Source of the DNA: Saccharicrinis sp963677345
Lineage (GTDB): Bacteria > Bacteroidota > Bacteroidia > Bacteroidales > Marinilabiliaceae
NCBI GenBank assembly: GCA_963677345.2
Contig: CAXXLC010000033.1
Span: forward strand, 62,001 to 126,000
Direction: 5' to 3'
Length of the DNA stretch: 64,000 bases
Part shown: piece after piece, positions 1 through 9,424 of the stretch
Numbering within the stretch: the first letter of the stretch is position 1
Layout: each line of letters opens with the position of its first letter
Notes under the pieces: model-generated
Told to the model about the DNA's origin: nothing
Seen by the model: only the letters and a program-made list of their open reading frames with translations
Databases searched by the model: none
Translations under genes and position numbers: made by a program

Positions 1-1
1 G

Positions 2-976
2 GCTTGTACTTTTGATAAGCTCCTGAATGTATTTTTGCTGAAAATATCTTTTGTGTATAGCCGGCTATTTAAAAAGTCGTTTATAAAAGGCCACCCAATG
101 GCCTTAAGTGTTGAACCTGTTAATATTTGCAATTTATCTTGCCCTGAATGTCCTACAGGGTTAAAAATTTTGCATAGAAATAAAGGAGCAGTTTCTTTAG
201 ATTTATTTAAGAGTATCATTCATCAGGTATCAAAGCATACCTTTCTTGTGAATCTTTATTTTCAGGGAGAACCTTTTATGCACATAAAGCTCTTTGATTT
301 AATCAGGTATGCCAAATCCAGAGGTATGCTTGTTTCAACCTCTACTAACGGACTTTTTATTACTGCATCCAAGGCTGATAAAATTGTAGAATCTGGCCTT
401 GATGAAATATATGTTTCGCTGGATGGCGTTACTCAGGAGGTATATCAAAAGTATAGGGTTGGTGGAGATGTGGATAAAGTTATTGAGGGTATTAAATATA
501 TTGTTGCTGCTAAAAAGAAACTTAAATCTAAATATCCTATCATACGAACTCAGATGCTCGCCTTTAGTTTTAATGAGCATCAGATAAAGCAGTTTAAGCA
601 ATTGTCTTATGATTTGGGCGTTGATATAGCTGATGTGAAAACGGCTCAGGTATATGGTGTTGACACTAAAAAGCATCTCTTACCAAAAGATGATAAACTT
701 ACACGGTATGCAACAAGCGTATCGGGTTCTGAGGTGATAAAAGGAAACATTAAAAATGCCTGTTGGAAACATTGGTCATCTTGCGTGGTTACCTGGGATG
801 GGCATGTAGTGCCTTGTTGCTTTGATAAGGATGCTCATTTTACCCTGGGAAAGTTAAGTACATATGATGTTTACAGAATTTGGAAAAGTGACAAGTATAA
901 TAGTTTTAGGAATTTAGTTTTACAAAAGCAGTCAGGTATTGATATTTGTAATAATTGTCCACTGAGCAGGCGGTAG
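2..976 (+). CDS. radical SAM/SPASM domain protein (5' end outside window)
   Basis: The protein carries a radical SAM cluster motif NICNLSCPEC (Cys-x3-Cys-x2-Cys, residues 32, 36 and 39 counted from a TTG at 35) and a C-terminal Cys-rich SPASM segment (ACWKHW...VVPCCFDKD...ICNNC) that should bind auxiliary Fe-S clusters. Radical SAM/SPASM enzymes use S-adenosylmethionine to start radical chemistry, often on peptides or cofactors. The substrate cannot be told here. The frame is open to the left edge, and the residues before the TTG (KLLNVF) read like a natural extension, so the true start is probably upstream of the window. It stands alone before the hybrid kinase gene. Confidence 0.8.
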   Translation, partial: ACTFDKLLNVFLLKISFVYSRLFKKSFIKGHPMALSVEPVNICNLSCPECPTGLKILHRNKGAVSLDLFKSIIHQVSKHTFLVNLYFQGEPFMHIKLFDLIRYAKSRGMLVSTSTNGLFITASKADKIVESGLDEIYVSLDGVTQEVYQKYRVGGDVDKVIEGIKYIVAAKKKLKSKYPIIRTQMLAFSFNEHQIKQFKQLSYDLGVDIADVKTAQVYGVDTKKHLLPKDDKLTRYATSVSGSEVIKGNIKNACWKHWSSCVVTWDGHVVPCCFDKDAHFTLGKLSTYDVYRIWKSDKYNSFRNLVLQKQSGIDICNNCPLSRR

Positions 977-1154
977 GATAGGGTTGACATAGTATGGTTA
1001 TTAACATTATTGTGTGTATGTTGATAAATATTATGTGTAATTGGTGTTTTTTTTGATTAAAAATCAAAAACTTTAGCTTGAAAATTCTAATTTTAAGATT
1101 TACTAATGAATCTCACGAATTACTGGGTTTCTTTGAGATCCTGCTCGTTTTTAT

Positions 1155-2987
1155 ATGATAAAGAAAGAACGTAGTCGACTACATAGATTAATAGATGTTT
1201 GGGTAAGAAGAAAAATTGGCCCCGGCACTCTTCCTTCAGGGAATGGTTTTTTGTATTGGCGCGAAAGGATATTTCACTACTTTGTTATTGCTCTTATTTC
1301 GGTAGGACTTCTGTCGTACTTGTATTATACTATTTCGTTTTTGCAAGGTGAAAAATATATGTCGGCAATATTCAGCTCGGTAGTTTTTATTTCTGCATTA
1401 TTTGTTTCTGTAACCAGGTTCTTGCCATATATTTACAGGGCTAGTTGGATATTAACTTGTGTTTATTTGTTAGGAGGATTTCTGTTTTTGCAAAATGGTC
1501 CTTTGTCGTTGGGGTTAGTCATTCTCCTGGCTTATTCTATATTGGCGGCTATTTTGTTAGGTTATAAAGCAAGTGTTTATTCTGTTGTGTTAAATATGCT
1601 TTTGTTGGGAGTGTCCTTTTTGTTGCATTATACAACGTTTGTTACCGGTGAGCTTCTGCTTAATTTAAGTTTGGCTACATATATAAATATAATAGCCCTG
1701 TTTATTGTTATAAATATCATTACTATTTTCCCTTTGGTTTCTTTTATTAATGGATTAACATTTAGTTTTGAAAAAGAGCTGAGGTACAAAAATATTTTAA
1801 GTAGTGAGAGAGAAAAGTTGATGAGAGCCAAAGTGAGAGCTGAAGAATCAGACTTGTTAAAAACATCATTCTTGTCCAATATGTCTCATGAAATACGTAC
1901 TCCGATGAATGCTATTCTTGGTTTTAGTAATTTGTTATCCCATGAGGAAATTAGTGATGTGGAAAAAGAAGAATTTGTAAACCTCATTCGTGTCAATGGT
2001 AAAAATTTACTCACCCTGGTAGAAGATATTATTGATATTTCTAAAATAGATAGTGGTCAGCTTCAGATTAAAAATAGTCCGGTATGTATACATGATGTTT
2101 TAAAAGATGTTTATGATTCTTTTTTGGACGATATCAAACGCAGAGGCTTATTGAATATCAAGTTGTATTTAAATGAAGGCATTTCCGATAAAAAAACAAT
2201 GATTCTGACCGATGCATTTCGTCTTCGGCAAGTGTTAATTAACCTGGTAGGTAATGGAATCAAATTTACCGATAGAGGTTTTGTAGAGTTTGGTTATAAG
2301 CTCTATAATGAAGATATGCTTCAGTTTTATGTTAAAGATACGGGTATTGGACTTCCTGAAGGGAAGGAGCAGGAGGTTTTTGAGCGTTTTTCCAAATTTT
2401 CTGACAATAAGCAGAAAATGCTTTACGGAGGAACCGGGATTGGATTATCTATAGCAAAAGATGTGGTTACGCTAATGGGAGGTAAGATTTGGGTAGAATC
2501 AGAACAAAAAGTAGGTAGTACTTTCTATTTTACTCTGCCTTATCACAGGGTATCTAATGTAATGAGTAAGCCTGATGATGAGGTTTTGGTAACTAAGTAT
2601 AATTGGGAAGGTAAAACGTTTTTGATAGCAGAGGATGAGGAAGATAATTTCAGATATTTAGAAGTGGCATTGTCTATTTCAAATGCAAGTTTGATTTGGG
2701 CACGAAACGGGTTAGAGGCTGTAGATATTTTTAACAGGATAGGAGGTATTGATTTGGTTTTAATGGATATTAAAATGCCTGAAATGGATGGCTATAGTGC
2801 TACTAAAGAAATTAAATTAATGAATAATGCAGTTCCCGTGATAGCTCAAACAGCGTATGCAATGAGCGAAGAGAAAGAAAAGTCAAAACTGGCAGGATGT
2901 GACGATTATATTGCAAAACCCATCAATTATACCGACTTGCTCAAGGTAATTCATAAACACGTGCCGGGAGTTGATGTAGCTGTATAA
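1155..2987 (+). CDS. hybrid sensor histidine kinase/response regulator
   Basis: A 610-residue membrane kinase. The first about 200 residues hold roughly six hydrophobic segments with no recognisable sensor domain. A HisKA box NMSHEIRTPMNAILGF follows, with the phosphoacceptor His near residue 245. Next comes a HATPase domain (N box NLVGNGIKF, G boxes DTGIGLP and GGTGIGLSIAK). A C-terminal receiver domain has its phosphoacceptor Asp near residue 538 in VLMDIKMPEMDG and the conserved Lys in YIAKP. The order is therefore TM-HisKA-HATPase-REC. No output regulator lies next to it, so the phosphate target is unknown. A hairpin just after the stop probably ends transcription. Confidence 0.9.
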   Translation: MIKKERSRLHRLIDVWVRRKIGPGTLPSGNGFLYWRERIFHYFVIALISVGLLSYLYYTISFLQGEKYMSAIFSSVVFISALFVSVTRFLPYIYRASWILTCVYLLGGFLFLQNGPLSLGLVILLAYSILAAILLGYKASVYSVVLNMLLLGVSFLLHYTTFVTGELLLNLSLATYINIIALFIVINIITIFPLVSFINGLTFSFEKELRYKNILSSEREKLMRAKVRAEESDLLKTSFLSNMSHEIRTPMNAILGFSNLLSHEEISDVEKEEFVNLIRVNGKNLLTLVEDIIDISKIDSGQLQIKNSPVCIHDVLKDVYDSFLDDIKRRGLLNIKLYLNEGISDKKTMILTDAFRLRQVLINLVGNGIKFTDRGFVEFGYKLYNEDMLQFYVKDTGIGLPEGKEQEVFERFSKFSDNKQKMLYGGTGIGLSIAKDVVTLMGGKIWVESEQKVGSTFYFTLPYHRVSNVMSKPDDEVLVTKYNWEGKTFLIAEDEEDNFRYLEVALSISNASLIWARNGLEAVDIFNRIGGIDLVLMDIKMPEMDGYSATKEIKLMNNAVPVIAQTAYAMSEEKEKSKLAGCDDYIAKPINYTDLLKVIHKHVPGVDVAV

Positions 2988-2990
2988 AAA

Positions 2991-3017
2991 AAGGTTACCT
3001 CTAAATAAAGTAACCTT
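2991..3017. terminator. bidirectional terminator between the hybrid kinase gene and frr
   Basis: AAGGTTAC (2991-2998) pairs with GTAACCTT (3010-3017). Runs of A before it allow it to act on both strands. It sits between convergent genes. Confidence 0.7.
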
Positions 3018-3039
3018 TCTGAAATATCTTGAAATAAAA

Positions 3040-3603
3040 TTATAGTGTTAAGATGTCTTTTTCTTTCTTGTTTATCAGGTCGTCTATAACTTTAGAGTAT
3101 TTGTCAGTAAGTTTTTGAACCTCTGTTTCAGCATCTTTTTCAACATCCTCAGCCAGCCCGTCTTTTTTCATCTTCTTTAATTCCTCGTTGCTGTCTCTTC
3201 TAACGTTTCTAATACTTATTCTTGCATCTTCAGCTTCTTTTTTTGCTTGTTTTACAAGATCTTTTCGTCTTTCTTCAGTCAAAGGGGGAACGTTGATTCT
3301 TACAATCTCACCATTGTTTTCCGGGTTGAATCCTAAATTAGCAGCCATGATTGCTTTTTCAATAGGCTGAATCATGGATTTTTCCCATGGTTGTATAGCT
3401 ATTGTTCTTGGATCGGGTGTGTTTACATTTGCAACTTGTTGTAGGGGAGTCATCGACCCGTAGTAATCTACCATTACGCCTTCAAGCATACCCGGATTTG
3501 CTTTCCCTGCCCGGATTTTAATTAGTTCATGCTCTAGGTGAGTGATGGATTTATCCATTTTCTCTTGAGCCATTTCCAGTAATATTTCTATTTCCTCTGT
3601 CAT
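3040..3603 (-). CDS. frr: ribosome recycling factor
   Basis: A 187-residue protein of normal RRF length. It contains the family hallmarks IRAGKANPGMLEGVMVDYYG near the N terminus, then INVPPLTEERRKDLVK and the charged helix with ISIRNVRRDSNEELKKMKKD. RRF works with EF-G to split post-termination ribosomes in the cytosol. Many bacteria have pyrH directly upstream of frr. Here the upstream 600 bases hold no gene, so frr appears to be transcribed alone. Confidence 0.97.
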   Translation of the reverse strand: MTEEIEILLEMAQEKMDKSITHLEHELIKIRAGKANPGMLEGVMVDYYGSMTPLQQVANVNTPDPRTIAIQPWEKSMIQPIEKAIMAANLGFNPENNGEIVRINVPPLTEERRKDLVKQAKKEAEDARISIRNVRRDSNEELKKMKKDGLAEDVEKDAETEVQKLTDKYSKVIDDLINKKEKDILTL

Positions 3604-3861
3604 GATAGTCTCTTTTCAATGCGGTTTAACTTTTGTTAGGTGTGATTTTTCAAATGCAAAAGTATAAAACTTTAATTTAATTTAAAACTGTAAAATATTA
3701 TGGAAGTATGGGTGTATTAACACAATGAAATATATCTTTTTACAAAATCAGGTTTTTAATATAAATTAAGCTTTGAGGATATCAAGAATATGGTTGTGGT
3801 TATTTCTGTAAGTAGGCGCACGGTAGTCGGGTTTCTATTTGTTTAACATAATGCATTTTTT

Positions 3862-4050
3862 CTGACAAAGAGTCACTTTTATGTGTTCCAGACCCCTTTT
3901 TGTGCCTCGCAGACCCATTTTTATCCGACAAAGAGTCACTTTTGTGACTTCCAGACCTATTAAGATGTGTTCCAGAGGCCTTTTTGTGTCTTGCAGAGGT
4001 GCATTTATGTCTTCCTGAGTCGATTTTGTATGTTGCAGAGGCGTTTTTGC
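3862..4050. repeat. degenerate 21-bp tandem repeat field upstream of sdhC
   Basis: Nine consecutive units of exactly 21 bases begin at 3862, 3883, 3904, 3925, 3946, 3967, 3988, 4009 and 4030, with no indel between them. Units are diverged. Most share TTCCAGA or TTGCAGA near the start and a T-tract at positions 15-19. Two units (3862 and 3925) are the same variant with GACAAAGAGTCACTTTT. The field lies in the 727-base gap between frr and sdhC, about 200 bases upstream of the sdh promoter, and has no coding potential. Confidence 0.75.
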
Positions 4051-4252
4051 GTTGATAAATTCAGATAACTCTAAATGGTTATAAGATGTTAAAATGTGTT
4101 CTATAACAATCTGCTATATTTTTTTTATTCAATAATATATGTCACGTCCTTTTATCACATTAAAAATTTTCTTCGTTAAAGCGTTGTTTTGCAGATGTGT
4201 GCGTTTTGATTCTTAGAAGGATTTTAAATAAAGATTTTTTTCTTTATTGTCA

Positions 4253-4282
4253 TTGGAATACACGTCGAACACACTACCTTTG
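4253..4282 (+). promoter_or_regulatory. Bacteroidota-type promoter for sdhCAB
   Basis: TTG at 4253-4255, a 19-base spacer, then TACCTTTG at 4275-4282. This matches the known Bacteroidota consensus TTTG-N19-TAnnTTTG. It lies about 50 bases before the ATG at 4331, which argues against any earlier start for sdhC. Confidence 0.65.
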
Positions 4283-4330
4283 CAATTCAATTTTTTGAAA
4301 AATATAATTAGAGATTTAATATTTAACTTT

Positions 4331-5005
4331 ATGAGTAATCTATTTAGTTCTTCAATTGGACGAAAGCTCGTGATGAGTCTGTCAGGGCTTTTTTTAATTG
4401 TTTTTTTGATAGTCCATCTATCAATTAATTTATTGCTGTTAGTACCTGATGGTGGTGAAACATTTAACGTGGCAGCTAATTTTATGGCTTTACCTGCAAT
4501 TAAGTTTGGGTTACAGCCGGTGTTAGCTTTAGGTTTTTTGTTTCATATTGCTTATGCGGCAGCTCTTACATTACGTAATAACAGAGCCAGAGGGCATAGC
4601 AAGTATGCTTCAGGTAACAATACTAAAGAGGTAATGTGGGCTTCTAAAAACATGTTTGTTTTAGGAGTTATGGTGTTGGCATTTTTAGCTGTTCACCTTA
4701 TCGACATTTTTGTTCCGTTGCAGTTTATGCATGGAGCTAAAGAAGTAACTATTGGTGGTGTTACAATGCACGACACTTATAGTTTAGTAAAAGAAGCACT
4801 GAAAAACCCGGTAAAAGTAATTCTTTATGTTATCGGATCCTTAGCATTAGCGCTTCACCTTACTCATGGATTTTGGTCGGCATTCCAAACCTTAGGTGCT
4901 AGTAATAGTATTTGGCGTAAGCGTTGGACTGTAATCGGAACTATTTTCGCCTGGGTAGTAAGCCTTGGTTTTTGTGTGATCGCGATTACAATGTTTTTAT
5001 CTTAA
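4331..5005 (+). CDS. sdhC: succinate dehydrogenase/fumarate reductase cytochrome b subunit
   Basis: A membrane anchor of 224 residues with about five hydrophobic segments and His residues that can ligate heme b (IVHLSINLL, FLFHIAYAA, AVHLIDIF, LALHLTHGFWSAFQ). It matches the single-polypeptide diheme anchor of the B-type enzymes of Bacteroidota. It passes electrons between menaquinone and SdhB. The ATG at 4331 is chosen because the promoter overlaps the upstream in-frame extension. It is first in the operon, 20 bases before sdhA. Confidence 0.93.
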   Translation: MSNLFSSSIGRKLVMSLSGLFLIVFLIVHLSINLLLLVPDGGETFNVAANFMALPAIKFGLQPVLALGFLFHIAYAAALTLRNNRARGHSKYASGNNTKEVMWASKNMFVLGVMVLAFLAVHLIDIFVPLQFMHGAKEVTIGGVTMHDTYSLVKEALKNPVKVILYVIGSLALALHLTHGFWSAFQTLGASNSIWRKRWTVIGTIFAWVVSLGFCVIAITMFLS

Positions 5006-5025
5006 TCCTTTAATTTTTTTAAGAA

Positions 5026-6963
5026 ATGAAGTTAGATTCTAAGATTCCGGAAGGGCCATTGGCCGAAAAATGGACCAATTATAAAAATCACCAGAAATTG
5101 GTGAACCCGGCAAATAAGCGTAACCTTGATATTATCGTTGTAGGAACAGGTTTGGCAGGTGCTTCTGCTGCTGCTTCTTTTGGTGAAATGGGTTTTAAAG
5201 TTAAAAACTTTACTATTCAGGATTCTCCTCGTCGTGCTCACTCTATTGCTGCACAAGGAGGTATCAACGCTGCTAAAAATTATCCAAACGATGGTGACTC
5301 AATCTATCGTTTGTTTTATGATACTGTAAAAGGAGGTGACTACCGTGCTCGTGAGGCTAACGTTTATCGTTTGGCTGAAGTAAGTAACGATATTATCGAC
5401 CAATGTGTGGCTCAAGGTGTACCTTTTGCCCGTGAGTATGGCGGTTTACTTGATAACCGTTCTTTTGGTGGTGCTCAGGTGAGTCGTACTTTTTATGCTA
5501 AAGGACAAACAGGTCAACAGTTATTAATTGGAGCTTACCAGGCTTTAATGCGTCAGGTAAACGCCGGTACTGTTGAAATGCATACTCGTACTGAGATTGT
5601 TGATATTGTAATGGTTGATGGTAAAGCTCGTGGTGTTATCGCTCGTGACTTAGTTACAGGAGAGTTCTCTCGTCACTTCGGACACGCTGTTGTATTAGCT
5701 ACAGGTGGTTATGGTAATACGTTCTTTCTTTCAACAAATGCAATGGGATCAAATGGTTCTGCTGCTATCAAAGCTTTTGAAAAAGGAGCTGTATTTGCAA
5801 ACCCTTGTTTTGCTCAAATTCACCCAACTTGTATTCCTGTTCACGGTGAATTCCAATCAAAATTAACTTTGATGTCAGAGTCTTTACGTAACGATGGTCG
5901 TATCTGGGTTCCTAAAAAGAAAGAAGATGCTGAGGCTATTCGTGCAGGTAAATTAAAAGGTTCAGATATTAAAGAAGAAGATAGAGATTACTATTTAGAA
6001 AGAAGATATCCTGCTTTTGGTAACCTTGTTCCTCGTGACGTGGCTTCTCGTGCAGCTAAAGAAAGATGTGATGCTGGTTTTGGTGTTGGAAGCACAGGAT
6101 TAGCTGTTTTTCTTGATTTTAAAACTGCTATTGAGCGTTTAGGAGAAGATACTATCCGCGCACGTTACGGAAACTTATTCCAAATGTACGAGAAGATTGT
6201 TGATGACAATCCATACGAAACACCAATGATGATCTATCCTGCTATTCACTATACAATGGGTGGTATCTGGGTTGATTACGAATTACAAACAACTGTTCCA
6301 GGATTATTTGCAGCTGGTGAAGCTAACTTCTCTGATCACGGTGCTAACCGTCTTGGAGCATCTGCATTAATGCAAGGTTTAGCTGATGGTTATTTTGTTT
6401 TACCATACACTATCCAAAATTATTTGGCTGATGATATTCGTACACCTCGTATGACAGGTGAAGAAAAAGAATTTGTTGAGGCTGAAAAAGCAGCTAAAGA
6501 TAAATTTGCGAAATTATTAGCAATTAAAGGAAATCGTTCTGTGGATAGTATCCATAAAGAATTAGGTTTGGTAATGTGGGATTTTGTAGGTATGGCTCGT
6601 AACAAGAAAGGTCTTGAAGAAGCTATCGAAAAAATTGCTGCAATCAAGAAGGAATTCTGGTCAAACGTGAAGATTCCAGGTTCTGGTGAGGGTATGAATG
6701 TTGAGCTTGAAAAAGCTTCGCGTTTAGCTGATTTTATTACTATCGGAGACTTGATGGCTCGCGATGCTTTACATCGTGAAGAGTCTTGTGGAGGTCACTT
6801 CCGTGAAGAGTTCCAAACTGAAGAAGGTGAAGCTCAACGTCAGGATGATAAATTTACTTACGCCGGATGTTGGCAATATCAGGGTGAAGATAAAGCGCCT
6901 ATCATGCATAAAGAAGACCTTAAGTTCGAGGTGGTTAAAGTTGCTCAACGTAACTATAAGTAA
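5026..6963 (+). CDS. sdhA: succinate dehydrogenase/fumarate reductase flavoprotein subunit
   Basis: A 645-residue flavoprotein. The FAD-binding motif VVGTGLAGASAAASFGEMG lies near residue 38. The His-containing motif for covalent FAD (RAHSIAAQGGINAAKN) follows. The catalytic region includes HPTCIP and the Arg-rich segment YLERRYPAFGNLVPRDVASR. The C-terminal part has HREESCGGHFREEF. The enzyme interconverts succinate and fumarate. Length and motifs are complete. Codon use is more regular than in neighbouring genes (many CGT and GGT codons), as expected for high expression. Confidence 0.97.
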   Translation: MKLDSKIPEGPLAEKWTNYKNHQKLVNPANKRNLDIIVVGTGLAGASAAASFGEMGFKVKNFTIQDSPRRAHSIAAQGGINAAKNYPNDGDSIYRLFYDTVKGGDYRAREANVYRLAEVSNDIIDQCVAQGVPFAREYGGLLDNRSFGGAQVSRTFYAKGQTGQQLLIGAYQALMRQVNAGTVEMHTRTEIVDIVMVDGKARGVIARDLVTGEFSRHFGHAVVLATGGYGNTFFLSTNAMGSNGSAAIKAFEKGAVFANPCFAQIHPTCIPVHGEFQSKLTLMSESLRNDGRIWVPKKKEDAEAIRAGKLKGSDIKEEDRDYYLERRYPAFGNLVPRDVASRAAKERCDAGFGVGSTGLAVFLDFKTAIERLGEDTIRARYGNLFQMYEKIVDDNPYETPMMIYPAIHYTMGGIWVDYELQTTVPGLFAAGEANFSDHGANRLGASALMQGLADGYFVLPYTIQNYLADDIRTPRMTGEEKEFVEAEKAAKDKFAKLLAIKGNRSVDSIHKELGLVMWDFVGMARNKKGLEEAIEKIAAIKKEFWSNVKIPGSGEGMNVELEKASRLADFITIGDLMARDALHREESCGGHFREEFQTEEGEAQRQDDKFTYAGCWQYQGEDKAPIMHKEDLKFEVVKVAQRNYK

Positions 6964-7003
6964 TCTTGTAGGTCATTAATGTTCATAAGTTAAACAGAGA
7001 AAA

Positions 7004-7759
7004 ATGGAAAAGAATATAAATTTGACTCTTAAAGTTTGGCGTCAGAACGGGCCACAAGATAAAGGCCGTTTTGAAACATACAAATTAGATAGAGTTTCTA
7101 CAGAAAGTTCATTTCTTGAAATGATGGACCTTCTTAATGAGCAATTAATTGGAGAAGGTAAAGAACCGGTTGCATTCGATCACGATTGTCGTGAGGGTAT
7201 TTGCGGTATGTGTTCTTTATACATTAATGGTCGTCCTCATGGACCAGACGATGATGTTACTACTTGTCAGTTACATATGCGTAAGTTTAAAGATGGAGAG
7301 ACGATTACAATTGAACCTTGGAGATCTGCCGGTTTCCCTGTAATTAAAGATTTAATTGTAAACCGTAGTGCTTTCGATCAAATTATTGCAGCAGGAGGTT
7401 ATACTTCAGTAAGTACTGGTGGTGTACCTGATGCTAATGCTATTCCAATTCCTAAACCTGATGCTGATGAAGCTATGGACGCTGCTTCATGTATTGGTTG
7501 TGGTGCATGTGTTGCTACTTGTAAAAATGGTTCTGCAATGTTATTTGTTTCTGCAAAAGTAAGTCACTTAGCTCTTTTACCTCAAGGTAAAGTAGAGGCT
7601 GCTCGCAGGGCAAAAGCAATGGTAAGCAAAATGGATGAGCTGGGTTTTGGTAACTGTACTAATACAGGTGCTTGTGAAGTGGAATGTCCTAAAGGTGTTT
7701 CTATTTCAAATATCGCTCGTTTAAATAGAGAATTCTTAAAAGCTAAATTAGCTGACTAA
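7004..7759 (+). CDS. sdhB: succinate dehydrogenase/fumarate reductase iron-sulfur subunit
   Basis: A 251-residue protein. The N-terminal plant-type ferredoxin domain has CREGICGMCSLYINGRPHG for the 2Fe-2S cluster. The C-terminal bacterial ferredoxin domain has CIGCGACVATCKNGS and CTNTGACEVECPKG for the 4Fe-4S and 3Fe-4S clusters. It relays electrons between SdhA and SdhC. It is the last gene of the sdhCAB operon, 40 bases after sdhA, and is followed directly by a strong terminator. Confidence 0.97.
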   Translation: MEKNINLTLKVWRQNGPQDKGRFETYKLDRVSTESSFLEMMDLLNEQLIGEGKEPVAFDHDCREGICGMCSLYINGRPHGPDDDVTTCQLHMRKFKDGETITIEPWRSAGFPVIKDLIVNRSAFDQIIAAGGYTSVSTGGVPDANAIPIPKPDADEAMDAASCIGCGACVATCKNGSAMLFVSAKVSHLALLPQGKVEAARRAKAMVSKMDELGFGNCTNTGACEVECPKGVSISNIARLNREFLKAKLAD

Positions 7760-7784
7760 GATTTTAGATTCTTGTAAAAAATAT

Positions 7785-7818
7785 AAGGGGTTGTCTTTCG
7801 ATAACCCCTTTTTTGTTT
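7785..7818 (+). terminator. terminator of sdhCAB
   Basis: AAGGGGTT (7785-7792) pairs with AACCCCTT (7803-7810), followed by a T-rich tail. Confidence 0.85.
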
Positions 7819-7868
7819 TTTTATTTGAGTGACACTAATTCCTCTTTAAACCCGCATAGTATAATGGC

Positions 7869-9023
7869 TTATTGTATTGTTTCTTTGCGACGAATTTTAA
7901 TTTTCATCGCTCCTTCTACAGGCTCATCAGAGACTAAAATTAAATATCCGCCTCCACCTGCTCCGGCAAGTTTCCATGCCATTGCTTTGTCTTTATATTG
8001 ATCAATTTCAGCACTAATTCTATCATTAAGCATGGCCGGAAACATCCTGGTTTGCGCATGAAATGAAGCTAAGAATCCATCTGCAAATTTTTCAAGGTCT
8101 TTTTCATTTATCGCTTCCCAAACTTTTTCGGATGCTTTTGATAATTCCTGTACGTTTTCAGTGGAAATATAAGTTTCCTTCAATAGGTCTAAATGGTCTT
8201 CACGTGGCCATAATAATACCATATAGATATGATCCTCTAACCATGAGAGTACATCTTCTGAATGAATGGACTCGAAGTTTTTAGGCCAGTATTCATTGTT
8301 GTAATAATGACGTACAACACCGGGCATACAGATTCCGATCGCATCCTGTGCTCCTGAAATAATTTTTGAACCGGGTGTGTTTTCAAACTTAAAAAGAATT
8401 TCGGCCAGTTTCTCAGGTTTATCTAATGGTAAATGATATGGCCATATCTTTTTTGCTGCATTGCGTGTTGATGTAGACATTCCACATCTCTCGTTGTATT
8501 CAATTATGGGTTCAAGCGATAGGGTGATTGCCCATCCCGGATGAAATTTAGATACGTAAGGCTGGTCAATCCACGTTCCGGCCAAATCAATTCTGTAAGG
8601 TAATGTACAATTGTCATTTGATCTTATTGCAGTTGTTGATCTTTCAGGCAGCCCGGCGTCTGGTATGCGCTTTAATACCTTTAGTTCAATGTTTAATGAG
8701 TTGCAAAGATCTTTTTTTGCAGGTGAATATCCATCTTCATTTACAATGAAATAATCGGGTTTTAATTCGTGTAATTCTTGTTCAAAATCCAGAATTCCGG
8801 AACCCTGATTTACAAATGCTTTAGTGATGTATTTTAAAGAGTTTAACATATAAAGCCTCTCTTGTTCAGAATTAATGGTCTTTCTGCCTTTTAATTCTTC
8901 TATAGTTTGGTCGGAACCTATACCCACATAAACATTACCATATTTAGAGGCTTCCTTGAAAAAGGCAACATGACCACTGTGTAACATGTCAAAACAACCG
9001 GAGACAAATACTTTTTTTTCCAT
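7869..9023 (-). CDS. nucleotidyltransferase/GHMP-kinase-like fusion protein
   Basis: A 384-residue fusion. The N-terminal about 130 residues form a cytidylyltransferase-like domain: VFVSGCFDMLHSGHVAFF has the HxGH signature at residues 15-18, and an ISSRT-like region is ERSTTAIRS. From about residue 140 the protein resembles a GHMP sugar kinase: LPYRIDLAGTWID as the first motif and LAGAGGGGYLILVSD as the last. The middle ATP-binding motif of GHMP kinases (PxxxGLGSSA type) is not visible. The fusion suggests activation of a sugar phosphate to a nucleotide sugar, but the substrate is not known. It is a single gene with its own upstream region. Confidence 0.7.
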   Translation of the reverse strand: MEKKVFVSGCFDMLHSGHVAFFKEASKYGNVYVGIGSDQTIEELKGRKTINSEQERLYMLNSLKYITKAFVNQGSGILDFEQELHELKPDYFIVNEDGYSPAKKDLCNSLNIELKVLKRIPDAGLPERSTTAIRSNDNCTLPYRIDLAGTWIDQPYVSKFHPGWAITLSLEPIIEYNERCGMSTSTRNAAKKIWPYHLPLDKPEKLAEILFKFENTPGSKIISGAQDAIGICMPGVVRHYYNNEYWPKNFESIHSEDVLSWLEDHIYMVLLWPREDHLDLLKETYISTENVQELSKASEKVWEAINEKDLEKFADGFLASFHAQTRMFPAMLNDRISAEIDQYKDKAMAWKLAGAGGGGYLILVSDEPVEGAMKIKIRRKETIQ

Positions 9024-9424
9024 TTATTATATTTTTCCCAAACCAATAATCTGAATACGATGATTGGTTTCTTTTTATAGTATTAAAAAAACAAGGTTTC
9101 TGAATTGTTGTATATCCAACTATTATGAATACAAATAATTATCGTAATTCAAAATTAATAGTTAGTAAATGTAGGTTTTATTTTTTACATATTTAGTTTT
9201 GTTTTATAGTGTTTGCTATTCTACCTGGCTTTATGCCTGCTTACACTATTTGTTGCTTATGTTGAAGGGAATGGGATGGTTTTTAATAGGTTATCAGATT
9301 AATGCGATTCTAATATTAAAACTAAAAGTTTAATATTTTGTAAAATTGTTATCTCTTGGTTTGTAGTTACTTGTATTTTTTTTTAAATTTCGGTGCGAAT
9401 ACTTCACCTCAAAATAATTTTTTG
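9024..9424. other. intergenic region with a hairpin
   Basis: About 400 bases between divergently oriented genes. Near its left end AAACCAAT (about 9036-9046) can pair with ATTGGTTT (about 9063-9070), followed on the plus strand by a T-run. It lies in the presumed leader of the minus-strand gene. Nothing else was recognised. Confidence 0.4.

Noticed and set aside
3862..4050. Coding repeat (7-residue units)
   Set aside because: No reading frame stays open through the 21-base units on either strand, and there is no start or upstream signal.
4247..4330. An earlier in-frame start for sdhC
   Set aside because: The TTG-N19-TACCTTTG promoter overlaps it, and the extension does not resemble the SdhC N terminus.
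9036..9070. Riboswitch before the nucleotidyltransferase gene
   Set aside because: Only one simple hairpin is seen, with no conserved aptamer core.
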